Assembly: GCA_965116695.1 (NCBI GenBank)
Contig: OZ220706.1
Location: forward strand, 5,208,001-5,272,000
Source: JAJDTT01 sp965116695
Lineage (GTDB): Bacteria; Acidobacteriota; UBA6911; RPQK01; JAJDTT01
DNA: 64,000 bases
Direction of reading: 5' to 3'
The notes below the pieces were generated by a model, which worked only from the letters and a program-made list of their open reading frames with translations, did not search any database and was not told the DNA's origin. Both the position numbers and the translations under genes were made by a program. This document shows, one piece after another, positions 17,313 to 25,897 of this stretch. Each line of letters begins with the position of its first letter. The first letter of the stretch is position 1.

Positions 17313-17738
17313 CTATCGGCCCAGCCATTGCCGTTTTTGAGCGAGAGCACGTGTCTTGCAAGACCAGATGAAGTCAACGACGTCGAGAGCTTCTATGCCT
17401 GAATCAAACCGCACAGTGTCATTTCCGTTGATGCGGACAGAATACAGTCTCCCTGCCCTGTCACGGAGCAGGTATCCGAAATCGACGAGATAGCGTCGCA
17501 AGGACACACAGTCCATGGATGCGTCCAGGCCGATTGACGCAACCCAATCTCTAAGCGAACGATTCAAATCTCGTTCCGAGTACGGACTCCTGCGCTCAAT
17601 GGTTTGAGCAATTGCGCGAAACAAAATGTGGCGATCACGCTGCTTCCGCGGCAGTACCATCTCACGCCCGCCACAGATGGCAGATAGCCTCGCCTCGAAC
17701 TCGCGCCGGTCGACCGGTTGCTGCTCTCCATTCCCCAT
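17313..17738 (-). CDS. DUF2087 domain protein
   Basis: A 141-residue protein. The C-terminal half matches DUF2087: MVLPRKQRDRHILFRAIAQT, then YSERDLNRSLRDWV and SLRRYLVDFGYLLRD, a winged-helix-like domain often found in or next to transcription regulators. The ATG at 17738 (MGNGEQQ) is preferred to an in-frame start at 17903 because the extra 55 residues are low-complexity Arg/Pro/Gly. It is divergent from the membrane protein/regulator pair at 17911. A DNA-binding role is inferred from the family only. Confidence 0.75.
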   Translation of the reverse strand: MGNGEQQPVDRREFEARLSAICGGREMVLPRKQRDRHILFRAIAQTIERRSPYSERDLNRSLRDWVASIGLDASMDCVSLRRYLVDFGYLLRDRAGRLYSVRINGNDTVRFDSGIEALDVVDFIWSCKTRALAQKRQWLGR

Positions 17739-17910
17739 AGCACGTACCGGGCGACGAGTATGAACGAAATCCGACGTTCGAGTCGGCACCCAATGAAAGA
17801 GATGGGTGCCGCCGTCACGGCCGGGAGAAGGGGACCCGGGCGAAGCAGCCCGTATCGGCTCTCTACGCCGTACCCTTCCTGATCGCCACCTGCAGAGGCT
17901 CACCTTTGCG

Positions 17911-18144
17911 ATGCGCCCAATTCTGAGCCCGGTTTACCTCCTGTGGCCGTTTCTCTACGGAACCCACGCCATCCTGGTGGTGGCAGGAGCCCCGATACAG
18001 TTCGAAGGGCAATGGGAATCTATGAATATGCTGATACCGACGATTGGATACGGCCTCCTGACCGGAGTGGTGGGATTTCTTTTCGGCCAGTATTCTCTGA
18101 AGAGGTTGCGGGATATCGCGTCCGGAGGAGAGACGAAACCATGA
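17911..18144 (+). CDS. Small membrane protein upstream of a winged-helix regulator
   Basis: A 77-residue protein with two predicted membrane helices: MRPILSPVYLLWPFLYGTHA region and LIPTIGYGLLTGVVGFLFGQ (about 43-62). Its stop overlaps the start of the regulator gene (ATGA at 18141), so translation is coupled. Small membrane proteins commonly accompany this type of regulator, but no function is known. The start at 17911 is chosen because upstream codons are Arg/Pro-rich; 17806 is an alternative. Confidence 0.6.
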   Translation: MRPILSPVYLLWPFLYGTHAILVVAGAPIQFEGQWESMNMLIPTIGYGLLTGVVGFLFGQYSLKRLRDIASGGETKP

Positions 18145-18443
18145 AGGTCGGGCTCGACCGGGTTGTCCACGAGCCGGCCCGGCTCCGCATCCTGATGCTG
18201 CTATCGGCGGTCGAGGAGACCGATTTCAAGTTCTTGCAATCGACTCTGGGCCTGACCAACGGCAACCTGTCGTCTCACATGAATCGCTTGGAAAAGGCTG
18301 GTTACGTGAAGATTCTGAAGGGGTTTGTCGGAAAGGTCACCCAGACGCGGTACCACCTGACCGGACCAGGGAAACGGGCTCTCGACAGCTACTGGAAGCA
18401 GATCGACGAGATTCGCTCACTCTCAGCTCAAGTGAGTGGATAG
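18141..18443 (+). CDS. Winged-helix transcriptional regulator (MarR/ArsR-like, HTH_27 type)
   Basis: A 100-residue single-domain DNA-binding protein. The order is HEPARLRILMLLSAVEE (helix 1), FKFLQSTLGLTNGNLSSHMN (recognition helix-turn-helix, about 34-53) and LEKAGYVKILKGFVGKVTQT (wing, about 55-74), then LTGPGKRALDSYW. This matches the short PF13601-type regulators. Translation is coupled to the membrane protein by a 4-bp overlap. Autoregulation of the pair is a plausible inference; no operator was identified. Confidence 0.88.
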   Translation: MKVGLDRVVHEPARLRILMLLSAVEETDFKFLQSTLGLTNGNLSSHMNRLEKAGYVKILKGFVGKVTQTRYHLTGPGKRALDSYWKQIDEIRSLSAQVSG

Positions 18444-18637
18444 CGGTGATTCGGCCAGAAGCGATCCCTCTGCATCACTGAATACAGTAGAAGATCAACC
18501 GAATCGGACGCCGGCGACTGCATCTTCACGATGCTGCCCGGCGTGCGGGTTCGCCGTTGATCTACCGGGAATAGCTGGAGACGCCGATCACTTGAGAGAG
18601 TTTGTCGGTTTACCGGAGGAACTTCACAAGTAGGGAC

Positions 18638-18880
18638 ATGATCTGGAACCTGATTCTCCTTGGAGCCTTCCTTTACCTGGCCACCGTCATCCGGGGCCAG
18701 ATCCGGCGCCAGAAACGGATGGAGTTGGGCTTGGGGGTCAGAATCACGAGCCTGGAGACGCAGGTCGGAGATCTACAGGACCGCGTCAACCGGATCGAGG
18801 ACAGGTCGTCCGTTTCCAAGGAGTCCTTCGGAAGAAACGTTCCGCATCTCCCTGCCATTCCTGAAGACGCCGTATCATAG
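18638..18880 (+). CDS. Small PspB-like membrane protein with coiled coil
   Basis: An 80-residue protein. One N-terminal membrane helix (IWNLILLGAFLYLATVI, residues 2-18) is followed by a charged coiled coil (about 20-55) with ITSLETQVGDLQDRVNRIED, the layout of the phage-shock protein PspB. No PspA, PspC or PspF gene is nearby, so the resemblance may be only architectural. The ATG at 18638 follows an AGTAGGG site. The gap 18444-18637 before it shows no gene or clear signal. Confidence 0.55.
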   Translation: MIWNLILLGAFLYLATVIRGQIRRQKRMELGLGVRITSLETQVGDLQDRVNRIEDRSSVSKESFGRNVPHLPAIPEDAVS

Positions 18881-18900
18881 CCGTCAGCGATCCCGCCATG

Positions 18901-18960
18901 GGAGCGGCGGTTTCCGGCCGCCGATTCTTGCGAGCGCGGGCGGCCGGAAGGCCTCCCGGC
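18901..18960. repeat. Palindromic repeats beside the stop of the Nramp-like gene
   Basis: GGAGCGGCGG and a CCGCCG arm form the first hairpin (18901-18923). The GATTCTTGCGAGCG linker follows, then a second unit (18937-18957) with GGCCGG/CCGGCC and CCTCCCGG. The TGA stop of the minus-strand Nramp-like gene is 1-5 bp from the second unit. Confidence 0.65.
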
Positions 18961-20643
18961 TCAGGTCGTGCCGCCCTTCCGGCGAAACCGGAACAACACC
19001 GCCAGCAGAACGAATCCCGCGGCCGCGACCAGCCCGGGGACCCCGATCCGCGACCAGATGCTGTAGGCGCAGCCCAGCGTGGCAAACCCCGTGGCCAGGG
19101 CCATCAGCACGTTCCAGACCACGCGCTTTCCTCCCCGGGGCAGGTTCTGGCCCAGCAGCTTCCGCTGGTTCATGAGCAGGAAGAAGGAGATGTAGGCGAT
19201 GGGCAGCAGCGCCATCCCGAAAACCGAAGTGGGCACCGCCAGCCAGAACTGGGCGTCCTTCCAGAAGAAAGGACCCAGCACTCCCACCACGGCGGCCAGG
19301 GAGCCCAGCCGATAGGCGCGACCCTTGGGCTCCAGTCCCAGCATCTCGCAGACCACGAATCCCGAGATCAGCATCAGGATGGCGATGCTGGAGAGCGCCA
19401 TCCCCACCACGCCGATGCCGAAGACGACCCGGGCGAACAGGCTGCCGGTGAGCGGCTCCAGCGACTCCGCCAGGTTGAAGGCGTCCCGCTTCACCAGCAT
19501 GGCGGCCAATTCCTTGTCGGCCCGCGGCAGTTGCTCCGCGGCCCGGCTGCGCTCTTCGGGAGGCAGTTCCGGATTCGTGGCGGCAATCCTTTCCCTCAAC
19601 AAGCCCTGGTAGCCGGCCACCAGTTTGGCGGGCGGCGCCGGCCCCTCCGCCTCCGCGACCAGGCCGGCCGCGGGACGGGTGTGAAACTGGCTGGCCGAGG
19701 CGATGACCACGCAGCTTGTGGCCAGCAGGAAGGGGATGAGCATCCCCGTGGAAAGGTCGAAGATGGCCAGGCCACGGAACTCCCGGTTCCAGCCGCGCGA
19801 CAGCAGGGAATAACCCAGCAGGAAGGTCATGTTGATCCCCACCGCCGTAGCGCTGGCGCTGATCATGACGTCGCGCTGCATCCCCAGGATCTTGCCGCTC
19901 CAGAACTCCCGCGAGGTTTCTCCCACCGCCTCCAGAAAGGGGGTGTAGGTAGCGGCCGGGTGCATCAGCACGCTCAGGTCGGGGACGAATCCGGAGAGGA
20001 CCGCTCCCCAGTTCAGGGCTCCCGGCGAAAGGGTCATCTTCACGACCACGCCGAAGAAGCAGAGGACGATCAGCGCCACCACGACTTTCAGGGTGCCCTC
20101 GTACAGCTTTACCCCCCAGCCGCCCTTGCCGTAGAGCCAGGTGATGGAAATGGTGATCGCCAGGATGACGCCGCAGATGATCACCTTGCCGCCCAGGTCA
20201 CCGGTGAGGCCGTCGGCCCCCAGCAAGTCCGGCAGCAGGTTTTGCTGCACCGCGCTGGTGGCCAGGCTGTACTGGGGCAGGGACCAGACCATGTTGGCCA
20301 TGAGGCTGGCGATGGCCCAGGCCCATCCCAGGAGCGGGCTCACGTGCCGGTTGATGGCCTGAAAGGGCCGCTCGCCGGTGGAGAGGGTGACGTAGCTGAT
20401 GGCGCTGAGCATGACGATGCCCAGGATCATGGCCACCGGCTGGAGCCAAAGCAGGGCGAACCCGGAGAGGGTTCCCAGGTAGAGGCCGCTGGCCAGCGAA
20501 CCGCCGCCCAGGGTCAGCGCGCTCTGGAGCCAGCCGGGACCCGAGAGCCGGGCGTAGGCCTTCAGCAGGGCGCCCCGACCTTGGGCACGGGCCTCCCGCA
20601 GCATCCGGCGGTCGCCTTGGACATCCGATCTCGTCTCGGTCAT
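18961..20643 (-). CDS. Nramp-like divalent metal transporter family protein, divergent
   Basis: A 560-residue inner-membrane protein with about 11-12 hydrophobic segments. GPGWLQSALTLGGGSLASGLYLG (about 36-58) aligns with the first Nramp helix, but the metal-binding DPGN of true Nramp proteins reads LGGGS here. ISYVTLSTGERPFQAINRHV and AVGINMTFLLGYSLLSRGW are further family-like segments. A large soluble insertion (about 310-400) is rich in Glu and Arg. Because the metal ligands are missing, transport of Mn2+ or Fe2+ should not be assumed. It is divergent from the DUF6807 gene cluster. Confidence 0.75.
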   Translation of the reverse strand: MTETRSDVQGDRRMLREARAQGRGALLKAYARLSGPGWLQSALTLGGGSLASGLYLGTLSGFALLWLQPVAMILGIVMLSAISYVTLSTGERPFQAINRHVSPLLGWAWAIASLMANMVWSLPQYSLATSAVQQNLLPDLLGADGLTGDLGGKVIICGVILAITISITWLYGKGGWGVKLYEGTLKVVVALIVLCFFGVVVKMTLSPGALNWGAVLSGFVPDLSVLMHPAATYTPFLEAVGETSREFWSGKILGMQRDVMISASATAVGINMTFLLGYSLLSRGWNREFRGLAIFDLSTGMLIPFLLATSCVVIASASQFHTRPAAGLVAEAEGPAPPAKLVAGYQGLLRERIAATNPELPPEERSRAAEQLPRADKELAAMLVKRDAFNLAESLEPLTGSLFARVVFGIGVVGMALSSIAILMLISGFVVCEMLGLEPKGRAYRLGSLAAVVGVLGPFFWKDAQFWLAVPTSVFGMALLPIAYISFFLLMNQRKLLGQNLPRGGKRVVWNVLMALATGFATLGCAYSIWSRIGVPGLVAAAGFVLLAVLFRFRRKGGTT

Positions 20644-20677
20644 GATTGCGTCCCGGTTGGTTGGGCCGTCCCGCTCG

Positions 20678-21676
20678 ATGTTGACGGGTCATTCTGGCCG
20701 GGACGACCCTCGATTGCAAATCCAGCGGCGGCAGGCAATTCTGGTGGAATCCTTCTCAATTCTGGAAGATCAGGTCGAGTTGGCCCGGGGGGCCTGGGCG
20801 GCGTCCCACCGCCTCGGAGTCCACTGGCGCGGAAGGCGCATCCTGTCGTTGAGCCAGGGGCCCTACCGCCCCTATCTCTATCCCGTGTTCACTCCGGCCG
20901 GTTTCGCCGTCACTTCCGAGAGCCCGGCGGATCACCCCCACCACAATTCCATTTGGGTGGCCCTGGACCGGGTCCGGTGCCGTTTCCCCTATTCCTCGGA
21001 CGAGACCGAGGAGGGGACCTACAATTTCTACGTGAACGGGACTTTTCAGGGCCGGGCTGCCGGACGGATTCTGACCACGGGTATCGATTCCGAAGAGCTG
21101 GCTCCGGACCATTTGAGAATCGAGTTGAACCTCGAGTGGCGCGGTCCGGAGGAATGGGCCGCATCGTACGGACGGGTCCTCCTGAACGAGACGCGGACGT
21201 TGGACGTTCGCCCCGGAGAACGGGTGAACCTGATCGATGTCCGCTCCCGCCTTCAGGCCGGCCGGTGGGCGCTCGAACTGGGGCCGACCCGCCATGGACT
21301 CTTCGGAGTGCGCCTGATCGAGGCCCTGACCGTCACTCATGGGGGCACGCTTCTGGACTCGGCGGGCCGGGAGGGAGGCCGGGAGATCAGCCGCGGGAAT
21401 GCCGTTTGGGTGGACGGTTCCGGGACGCTGGGACGGGGGATCCGTGCCGGCGTAGCCCTGTTCCCCCACTCCTGCACGGCGGGTCACCCCTGGCACGTGA
21501 CCGATTGGGGGACCCTGACCATCAACCCCATGGCCGGCCGGGCCTGGTCCCTGGAGCCGGAACAAGGCGTTGAATTCGGCCTTCGGATTGCGGTCCACGA
21601 CGGCGATGCGCACGAGACGCGCGTCGGAGACCTCTGCCGGGGGTTTCAAGAAGAAATCGAAGGGGAAAGCCAATGA
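20678..21676 (+). CDS. DUF6807 (PmoA-like) family protein
   Basis: A 332-residue protein. The core FTPAGFAVTSESPADHPHHNS (about 71-91) with HPHH, then FYVNGTFQGRAAGRI and, at the end, HVTDWGTLTINPMAGR, is characteristic of DUF6807/PF14100. This family is called 'methane oxygenase PmoA' in databases, but it is unrelated to membrane PmoA and probably binds or modifies sugars. No signal peptide is evident. The start is uncertain: ATG 20642 overlaps the divergent gene's start codon, so 20678 is preferred. It overlaps the FAH gene by 4 bp (ATGA). Confidence 0.82.
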   Translation: MLTGHSGRDDPRLQIQRRQAILVESFSILEDQVELARGAWAASHRLGVHWRGRRILSLSQGPYRPYLYPVFTPAGFAVTSESPADHPHHNSIWVALDRVRCRFPYSSDETEEGTYNFYVNGTFQGRAAGRILTTGIDSEELAPDHLRIELNLEWRGPEEWAASYGRVLLNETRTLDVRPGERVNLIDVRSRLQAGRWALELGPTRHGLFGVRLIEALTVTHGGTLLDSAGREGGREISRGNAVWVDGSGTLGRGIRAGVALFPHSCTAGHPWHVTDWGTLTINPMAGRAWSLEPEQGVEFGLRIAVHDGDAHETRVGDLCRGFQEEIEGESQ

Positions 21677-22461
21677 AGATCGTTCGTTATCAAGAAGGGG
21701 ATCGGGCCGACTACGGGATCCTGGAAGAGGGGGGACTGATCCGGCGTCTCGAAGGGACGCCTTACGGGAGCCTGACTCCGGACGGGACGGCCACGCGGTT
21801 GGAGTCGGTTCGGATCCTCTCGCCCGTGCCCGCGCCCAGGATCTTCGGGCTGGGACTGAACTATGCCGACCACGCGGCCGAGGGAGGAAAGGAGCACCCG
21901 CCCCAGCCCATGCTCTTCATGAAGCCCTCCACGGCCGCCGTCGGGCCGGAGGAACCCATCGTCTATCCGGCATCCCGGGGGGATCTGGAAGTCCACTTCG
22001 AGGCGGAGCTGGTGGCGGTCATCGGGCGGAAGGCACGCAGGGTCGCCGTCAGCGAGGCCCTGGATCATGTCCTGGGCTACACTTGCGGCAACGATGTGAG
22101 CGAGCGGGTCCTCCAGAGGGCCGAGATGAAGGAGGGATGTCTTCTCATGGGCAAGGGATACGATACCTTCTGCCCGCTCGGGCCCGCCATCGCCACGGGG
22201 CTCGACCCCACCGACCTGCTGCTCGTGGCCCGCGTCAATGGCCGGGAGCGGCAACGCACCAATACCTCGGACCTCATCTATACGGTAGCCGAGATCGTCT
22301 CCTACATGAGCCGGGCCATGACCCTGCTCCCGGGGGACGTGATCCTGACCGGGACGCCCTCGGGAGTGGGCCCCGTCTACCCTGGCGACCGGGTGGAGAT
22401 CGAGATCCCGCAGGTGGGCGTCCTGTCCAATCCGGTGGTGGCAGAAAGGAGTGACGGATGA
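21673..22461 (+). CDS. Fumarylacetoacetate hydrolase family protein
   Basis: A 262-residue FAH-fold enzyme that would cleave C-C or enol bonds of acylpyruvate-like substrates with Mg2+ or Ca2+. IFGLGLNYADHA (57-68) starts the catalytic domain; the acidic metal ligands are in VHFEAELVAVIG (about 108-119) and GYTCGNDVSER (about 135-145). The end has ILTGTPSGVGP. Size is usual for 2-hydroxyhepta-2,4-diene-1,7-dioate isomerase or 2-keto-3-deoxy-L-fuconate hydrolase types. Translationally coupled on both sides (4-bp overlaps), so it works with DUF6807 and the sialidase; sugar-acid catabolism is the inference. Confidence 0.92.
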   Translation: MKIVRYQEGDRADYGILEEGGLIRRLEGTPYGSLTPDGTATRLESVRILSPVPAPRIFGLGLNYADHAAEGGKEHPPQPMLFMKPSTAAVGPEEPIVYPASRGDLEVHFEAELVAVIGRKARRVAVSEALDHVLGYTCGNDVSERVLQRAEMKEGCLLMGKGYDTFCPLGPAIATGLDPTDLLLVARVNGRERQRTNTSDLIYTVAEIVSYMSRAMTLLPGDVILTGTPSGVGPVYPGDRVEIEIPQVGVLSNPVVAERSDG

Positions 22462-24074
22462 TGAGGATCCCAAGTGGCTTGCGGGGAGCCGCAGTCGTTC
22501 TGATCGCGGCTGCTGGGGCGTGCGCCCCGGGGAGCGGAACCTTGATTCTGGAATCGGAGAAACAGTGGGCGGATGCGGTCCAGGCCACGACCGGGACCGT
22601 CGCAGGGCCCGATGGACTGACGCTGGAAGGCAGAGGCGAGGGCCGCTGGATCGGGGCCTGGCGGGAAGGACAGGGAGGCGCCGGCACGGTTCAGGTAACG
22701 GTCCGGTCCCGGTTGGACCTGTTCCGGGACAAGACCATCGAAGTCGTGGTGGACGGCTCCGAGGAACCCTACACCGGCAGCGACGGAGTACCGCACGACT
22801 GGTACGGCCGCTCCATGATCGCCGTTTTGGATGAGAACCGCTGGGTCATGGCGCTTCGCTCGGGACTGAACCATATCGACTGGAGGGGCCAGGACGCCAT
22901 CCACATTCTGACCTCCCCGGACGAGGGGCGGACCTGGGGCGAACTGGACCGCTGGTTCGACGGCACCCCCATCTCGGGGATGCCCTTCGACGACGGCCAC
23001 ACCCACAGCGAGCCGGGACTCTACCGCATGCCCAGCGGCGACCTCATCCTCCAGTTCTGGCGGACCTCCTACAGCTCCGGCACCCGCCAGCTCCGCTCCC
23101 GCGACGGCGGCAAGACCTGGGTTCAGGACCATGATCGAATCAATGTCCAAGGGGTCGCCGGGGCGCCCGGAGACCTGGCCCTCGGCACCGAGGACTGGTT
23201 CGTGGACCCGGAGAACCCCACTCATGTCTACATGGCCTTCCAGTATTTCCACTACGAGGCTCAGGCGGGAACCCTGCTGGCCCGCTCCACCGACGACGGC
23301 CGGAGCTACGAGTTCCTGAGCTGGATCGGTCCCCTGGCCAGCGAGAAGGAGCCCCACGGCGGCGCCACCTTCGAGCCGGCCATCGAGTACGTGGGCAACC
23401 GGACCATCGTAGCCGTCCTTCGGGACGGAGCCGGGAACCGGCACACTTGGCAGACGGTGAGCACCGACATGGGCGCCACCTTCGCCCCGCTGGAGGAAAT
23501 CTCTCCCAAGGTGGACGGCGGCGTGGAAGGGGGCCTCTGGCAGCGGGCGCGGATCTACAAGGCGAGCAATCCGCGGTTCCAGCATGGGAACGTGCTGGAC
23601 TTTGCCGCCGGCGAGGGGCGTCTCTGGGGCATGGGACTCCACAGCATCGGCGGCGGATACACGCGAAAGCCGGTGGTCTACTGGTCCGACGACGACGGCT
23701 CCACCTGGCAGGGACCCGAGCTGCTGCACGGTCCCATGCGTCCGGGAACCGACACCGGGTACGGAGACCTGAAGCGGAGGGTGGACGGGACCTTCGTGGC
23801 CGTGGCCTACTATGCGACCCGGGACTCCAAAGTATCGGACCTGGAGCAGTACACCTTCGGCGGACGGCGAGTCCTGTTCCGGCTGGAGGAGGACGCAGAC
23901 GCTGACGGTCAACCGGACGGGGGATCGAGCTGGCGGGAGATCCACGGCGGCGTCGAGAGCTACACGGTCCCGTTGACGGGGGCCCGTTGGAGATTGGACC
24001 TGCGCCTGTCCAGCGTCGGCGAAGGTCCCGGACCCGGAATCGAGTCGATCCGGATAGCGCCGCCGCAGGAATGA
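22458..24074 (+). CDS. Sialidase-like (BNR/Asp-box) lipoprotein
   Basis: A 538-residue protein. The N-terminus (MMRIPSGLRGAAVVLIAAAG then AC) is a lipoprotein signal with Cys22. A six-bladed propeller follows with at least five Asp-box-type motifs: SPDEGRTW, SRDGGKTW, STDDGRSY, STDMGATF and SDDDGSTW. This is the fold of exo-alpha-sialidases and related glycan-binding proteins; the sialidase Arg triad cannot be confirmed by eye, so the activity is uncertain. It overlaps the FAH gene by 4 bp, and the symporter gene follows 117 bp later. Surface binding or cleavage of the substrate imported by that symporter is a reasonable inference. Confidence 0.83.
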   Translation: MMRIPSGLRGAAVVLIAAAGACAPGSGTLILESEKQWADAVQATTGTVAGPDGLTLEGRGEGRWIGAWREGQGGAGTVQVTVRSRLDLFRDKTIEVVVDGSEEPYTGSDGVPHDWYGRSMIAVLDENRWVMALRSGLNHIDWRGQDAIHILTSPDEGRTWGELDRWFDGTPISGMPFDDGHTHSEPGLYRMPSGDLILQFWRTSYSSGTRQLRSRDGGKTWVQDHDRINVQGVAGAPGDLALGTEDWFVDPENPTHVYMAFQYFHYEAQAGTLLARSTDDGRSYEFLSWIGPLASEKEPHGGATFEPAIEYVGNRTIVAVLRDGAGNRHTWQTVSTDMGATFAPLEEISPKVDGGVEGGLWQRARIYKASNPRFQHGNVLDFAAGEGRLWGMGLHSIGGGYTRKPVVYWSDDDGSTWQGPELLHGPMRPGTDTGYGDLKRRVDGTFVAVAYYATRDSKVSDLEQYTFGGRRVLFRLEEDADADGQPDGGSSWREIHGGVESYTVPLTGARWRLDLRLSSVGEGPGPGIESIRIAPPQE

Positions 24075-24191
24075 TTCCAGCCCTGCGGCTGGTCCGGGAC
24101 AGGATGAGCAGAATAGAATTCAGTCCGGCCGGATCCGCCGGCCCGACCGAGAACGCCTGATCGCGGTTTCAGAACAAGGAAGGTTGACCTG

Positions 24192-25814
24192 ATGCAGCTT
24201 CACTTCGCCGATCACGTGGTGCTGGTCGCCTATCTGGCGGCCATGATGTTCCTGGGCTGGCGGCTCGCCCGGGGACAGAAGACCGAAGAAGAGTACTTTC
24301 TGGGCGGGAGGCGCCTCCCCTGGTTCGCCGTGGGAGTCAGCATCATCGCCTCGCTCCTCTCCAGCATCACCTACCTGGCGAGTCCCGGCATCGTCTGGCG
24401 ATTCGGCTTCGGCGCCTTCCTGAGCAACCTGGTGGCCATTCCCATCGACATCGTCCTGATCCTGCTCCTGGCGATCCCCTTCTTCGTCCGGTTCAAGTTC
24501 ACCACCGCCTACGAATACCTGGAGCACCGGTACGACCTGTCGGTGCGCCTGCTGGGCGCCACCATGTTCCTCATCTTCGTCACCGTGCTCATGGGCGTGA
24601 TCGTGCTGGTTTCGTCAAGAGCCTTGGCGGTGGCCACCGGGCTGCCCCTGGTGGTGGTCATCGGAGTGATCGGAGTGGTCGCCACCGTGTACACCATGAT
24701 GGGGGGAATCCGGGCCGTGGTCTGGACCGACGTGATTCAGGCGGCCCTCCTGGTGGGGGGAGGGCTGTTCGCCGTCGGCTACGTGGCCTATACGACCGGT
24801 TCGGGGCCGCTGGACTGGTACCACGTGGTGAGCGCCCGGGACAACGAGAGCTTCACCTTCTTCTCCCCCGACCCCACCCAGGCCGGCACGGTGGTGACCA
24901 TGACCCTCTCGGCGGTGATCTGGACCCTGACCGCCCACTGCGCCAACCAGATGACCCTGCAGCGCTACTTCAGCACCGTGGACGTCCGGGCGGCCAAGCG
25001 CAGCTTCGTCACCAGCATCGTGGTCAGCATCACGATCTCCTTCCTGCTGGCCGTCATCGGCGCTTCGCTGGTCTACTATTACACGCAGGGTCCGGAAGTC
25101 CTGCCCGAGACCATCAACCTGGCCAGCGGCAAGGATCGGGACTCCATCTTCCCCTACTTCGTGGCCTCCAAAATTCCGCCGGGACTGGCCGGGGCCATCT
25201 TCGCCGCCCTCCTGGCGGCGGCCATGTCCACCATCGACTCGGGGGTCAATTCGTGGGCCACCGTGGCCACCGTGGACTTCGGCCGGCTCCGCAAGAAACC
25301 GTCCACCCGGAACCGCGTCTTCCAGGCCCGGGTCATCACCCTGATCGTGGGATTGGTGGTGACCGTGTCGGCCATCTACCTGGACGGACTCACCGGAATG
25401 GACGACATCCTCACCATACTGCCCAAGACCTTCAACTCCCTGGTGGGCTCCATGGGAGCTCTGTTCCTGGCGGGGATGCTGTTTCCCCGGGTGAGCGCCC
25501 GCGCCGTCTGGCCGGCGGCGTTCATCGGCCTGGCGGTGGCTCTGGGGGTGGCCTATTCGCGCGACCTGCTGCAGCTCATGGACCCCTCCACCCACCAGGC
25601 CATGGCCGGCGTGCTGGGAGCGGACTTCACCCAGCGCCTGGTGGAAAAGGGGATGGGATTCACCTGGATCATCCTCTTGTCGGCCATCTCCGCCCTGGGT
25701 TCCGCGTGGCTGCTGAGCTTCGTCTTTCCCAACAAGGATCTCGACCGGATCAAGGGCCTGACCTGGGCCACCCGCCACGAGCCCTCGCCGTTCACGCGGA
25801 AGAAGCTGGTCTGA
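24192..25814 (+). CDS. Sodium:solute symporter (SSS family)
   Basis: A 540-residue inner-membrane transporter with about 13-14 hydrophobic segments. The first helix is followed by TEEEYFLGGRRLPWFAVGVS (35-54), the SSS hallmark, and SLLSSITYLASPG forms the start of the unwound helix with the sodium site. AAAMSTIDSGVNSWATV (about 342-358) is the conserved helix with the second set of Na+ ligands. It is the last gene of the set DUF6807-FAH-sialidase-symporter and has an AAGGAAGG ribosome site. A sugar or sialic-acid-like substrate is suggested by context only. Confidence 0.92.
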   Translation: MQLHFADHVVLVAYLAAMMFLGWRLARGQKTEEEYFLGGRRLPWFAVGVSIIASLLSSITYLASPGIVWRFGFGAFLSNLVAIPIDIVLILLLAIPFFVRFKFTTAYEYLEHRYDLSVRLLGATMFLIFVTVLMGVIVLVSSRALAVATGLPLVVVIGVIGVVATVYTMMGGIRAVVWTDVIQAALLVGGGLFAVGYVAYTTGSGPLDWYHVVSARDNESFTFFSPDPTQAGTVVTMTLSAVIWTLTAHCANQMTLQRYFSTVDVRAAKRSFVTSIVVSITISFLLAVIGASLVYYYTQGPEVLPETINLASGKDRDSIFPYFVASKIPPGLAGAIFAALLAAAMSTIDSGVNSWATVATVDFGRLRKKPSTRNRVFQARVITLIVGLVVTVSAIYLDGLTGMDDILTILPKTFNSLVGSMGALFLAGMLFPRVSARAVWPAAFIGLAVALGVAYSRDLLQLMDPSTHQAMAGVLGADFTQRLVEKGMGFTWIILLSAISALGSAWLLSFVFPNKDLDRIKGLTWATRHEPSPFTRKKLV

Positions 25815-25897
25815 GTGAGGAATGCCGAAGTGCGAATTTGCTCAGTCTGGTGGGGAATCCGTACTACAGGGCGTGTCGGTCCATCGAGAATGAACGT

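Noticed and set aside
25815..25897. RelE/ParE toxin remnant next to the RHH gene
   Set aside because: The 83-bp gap contains no frame or motif of that family on either strand.
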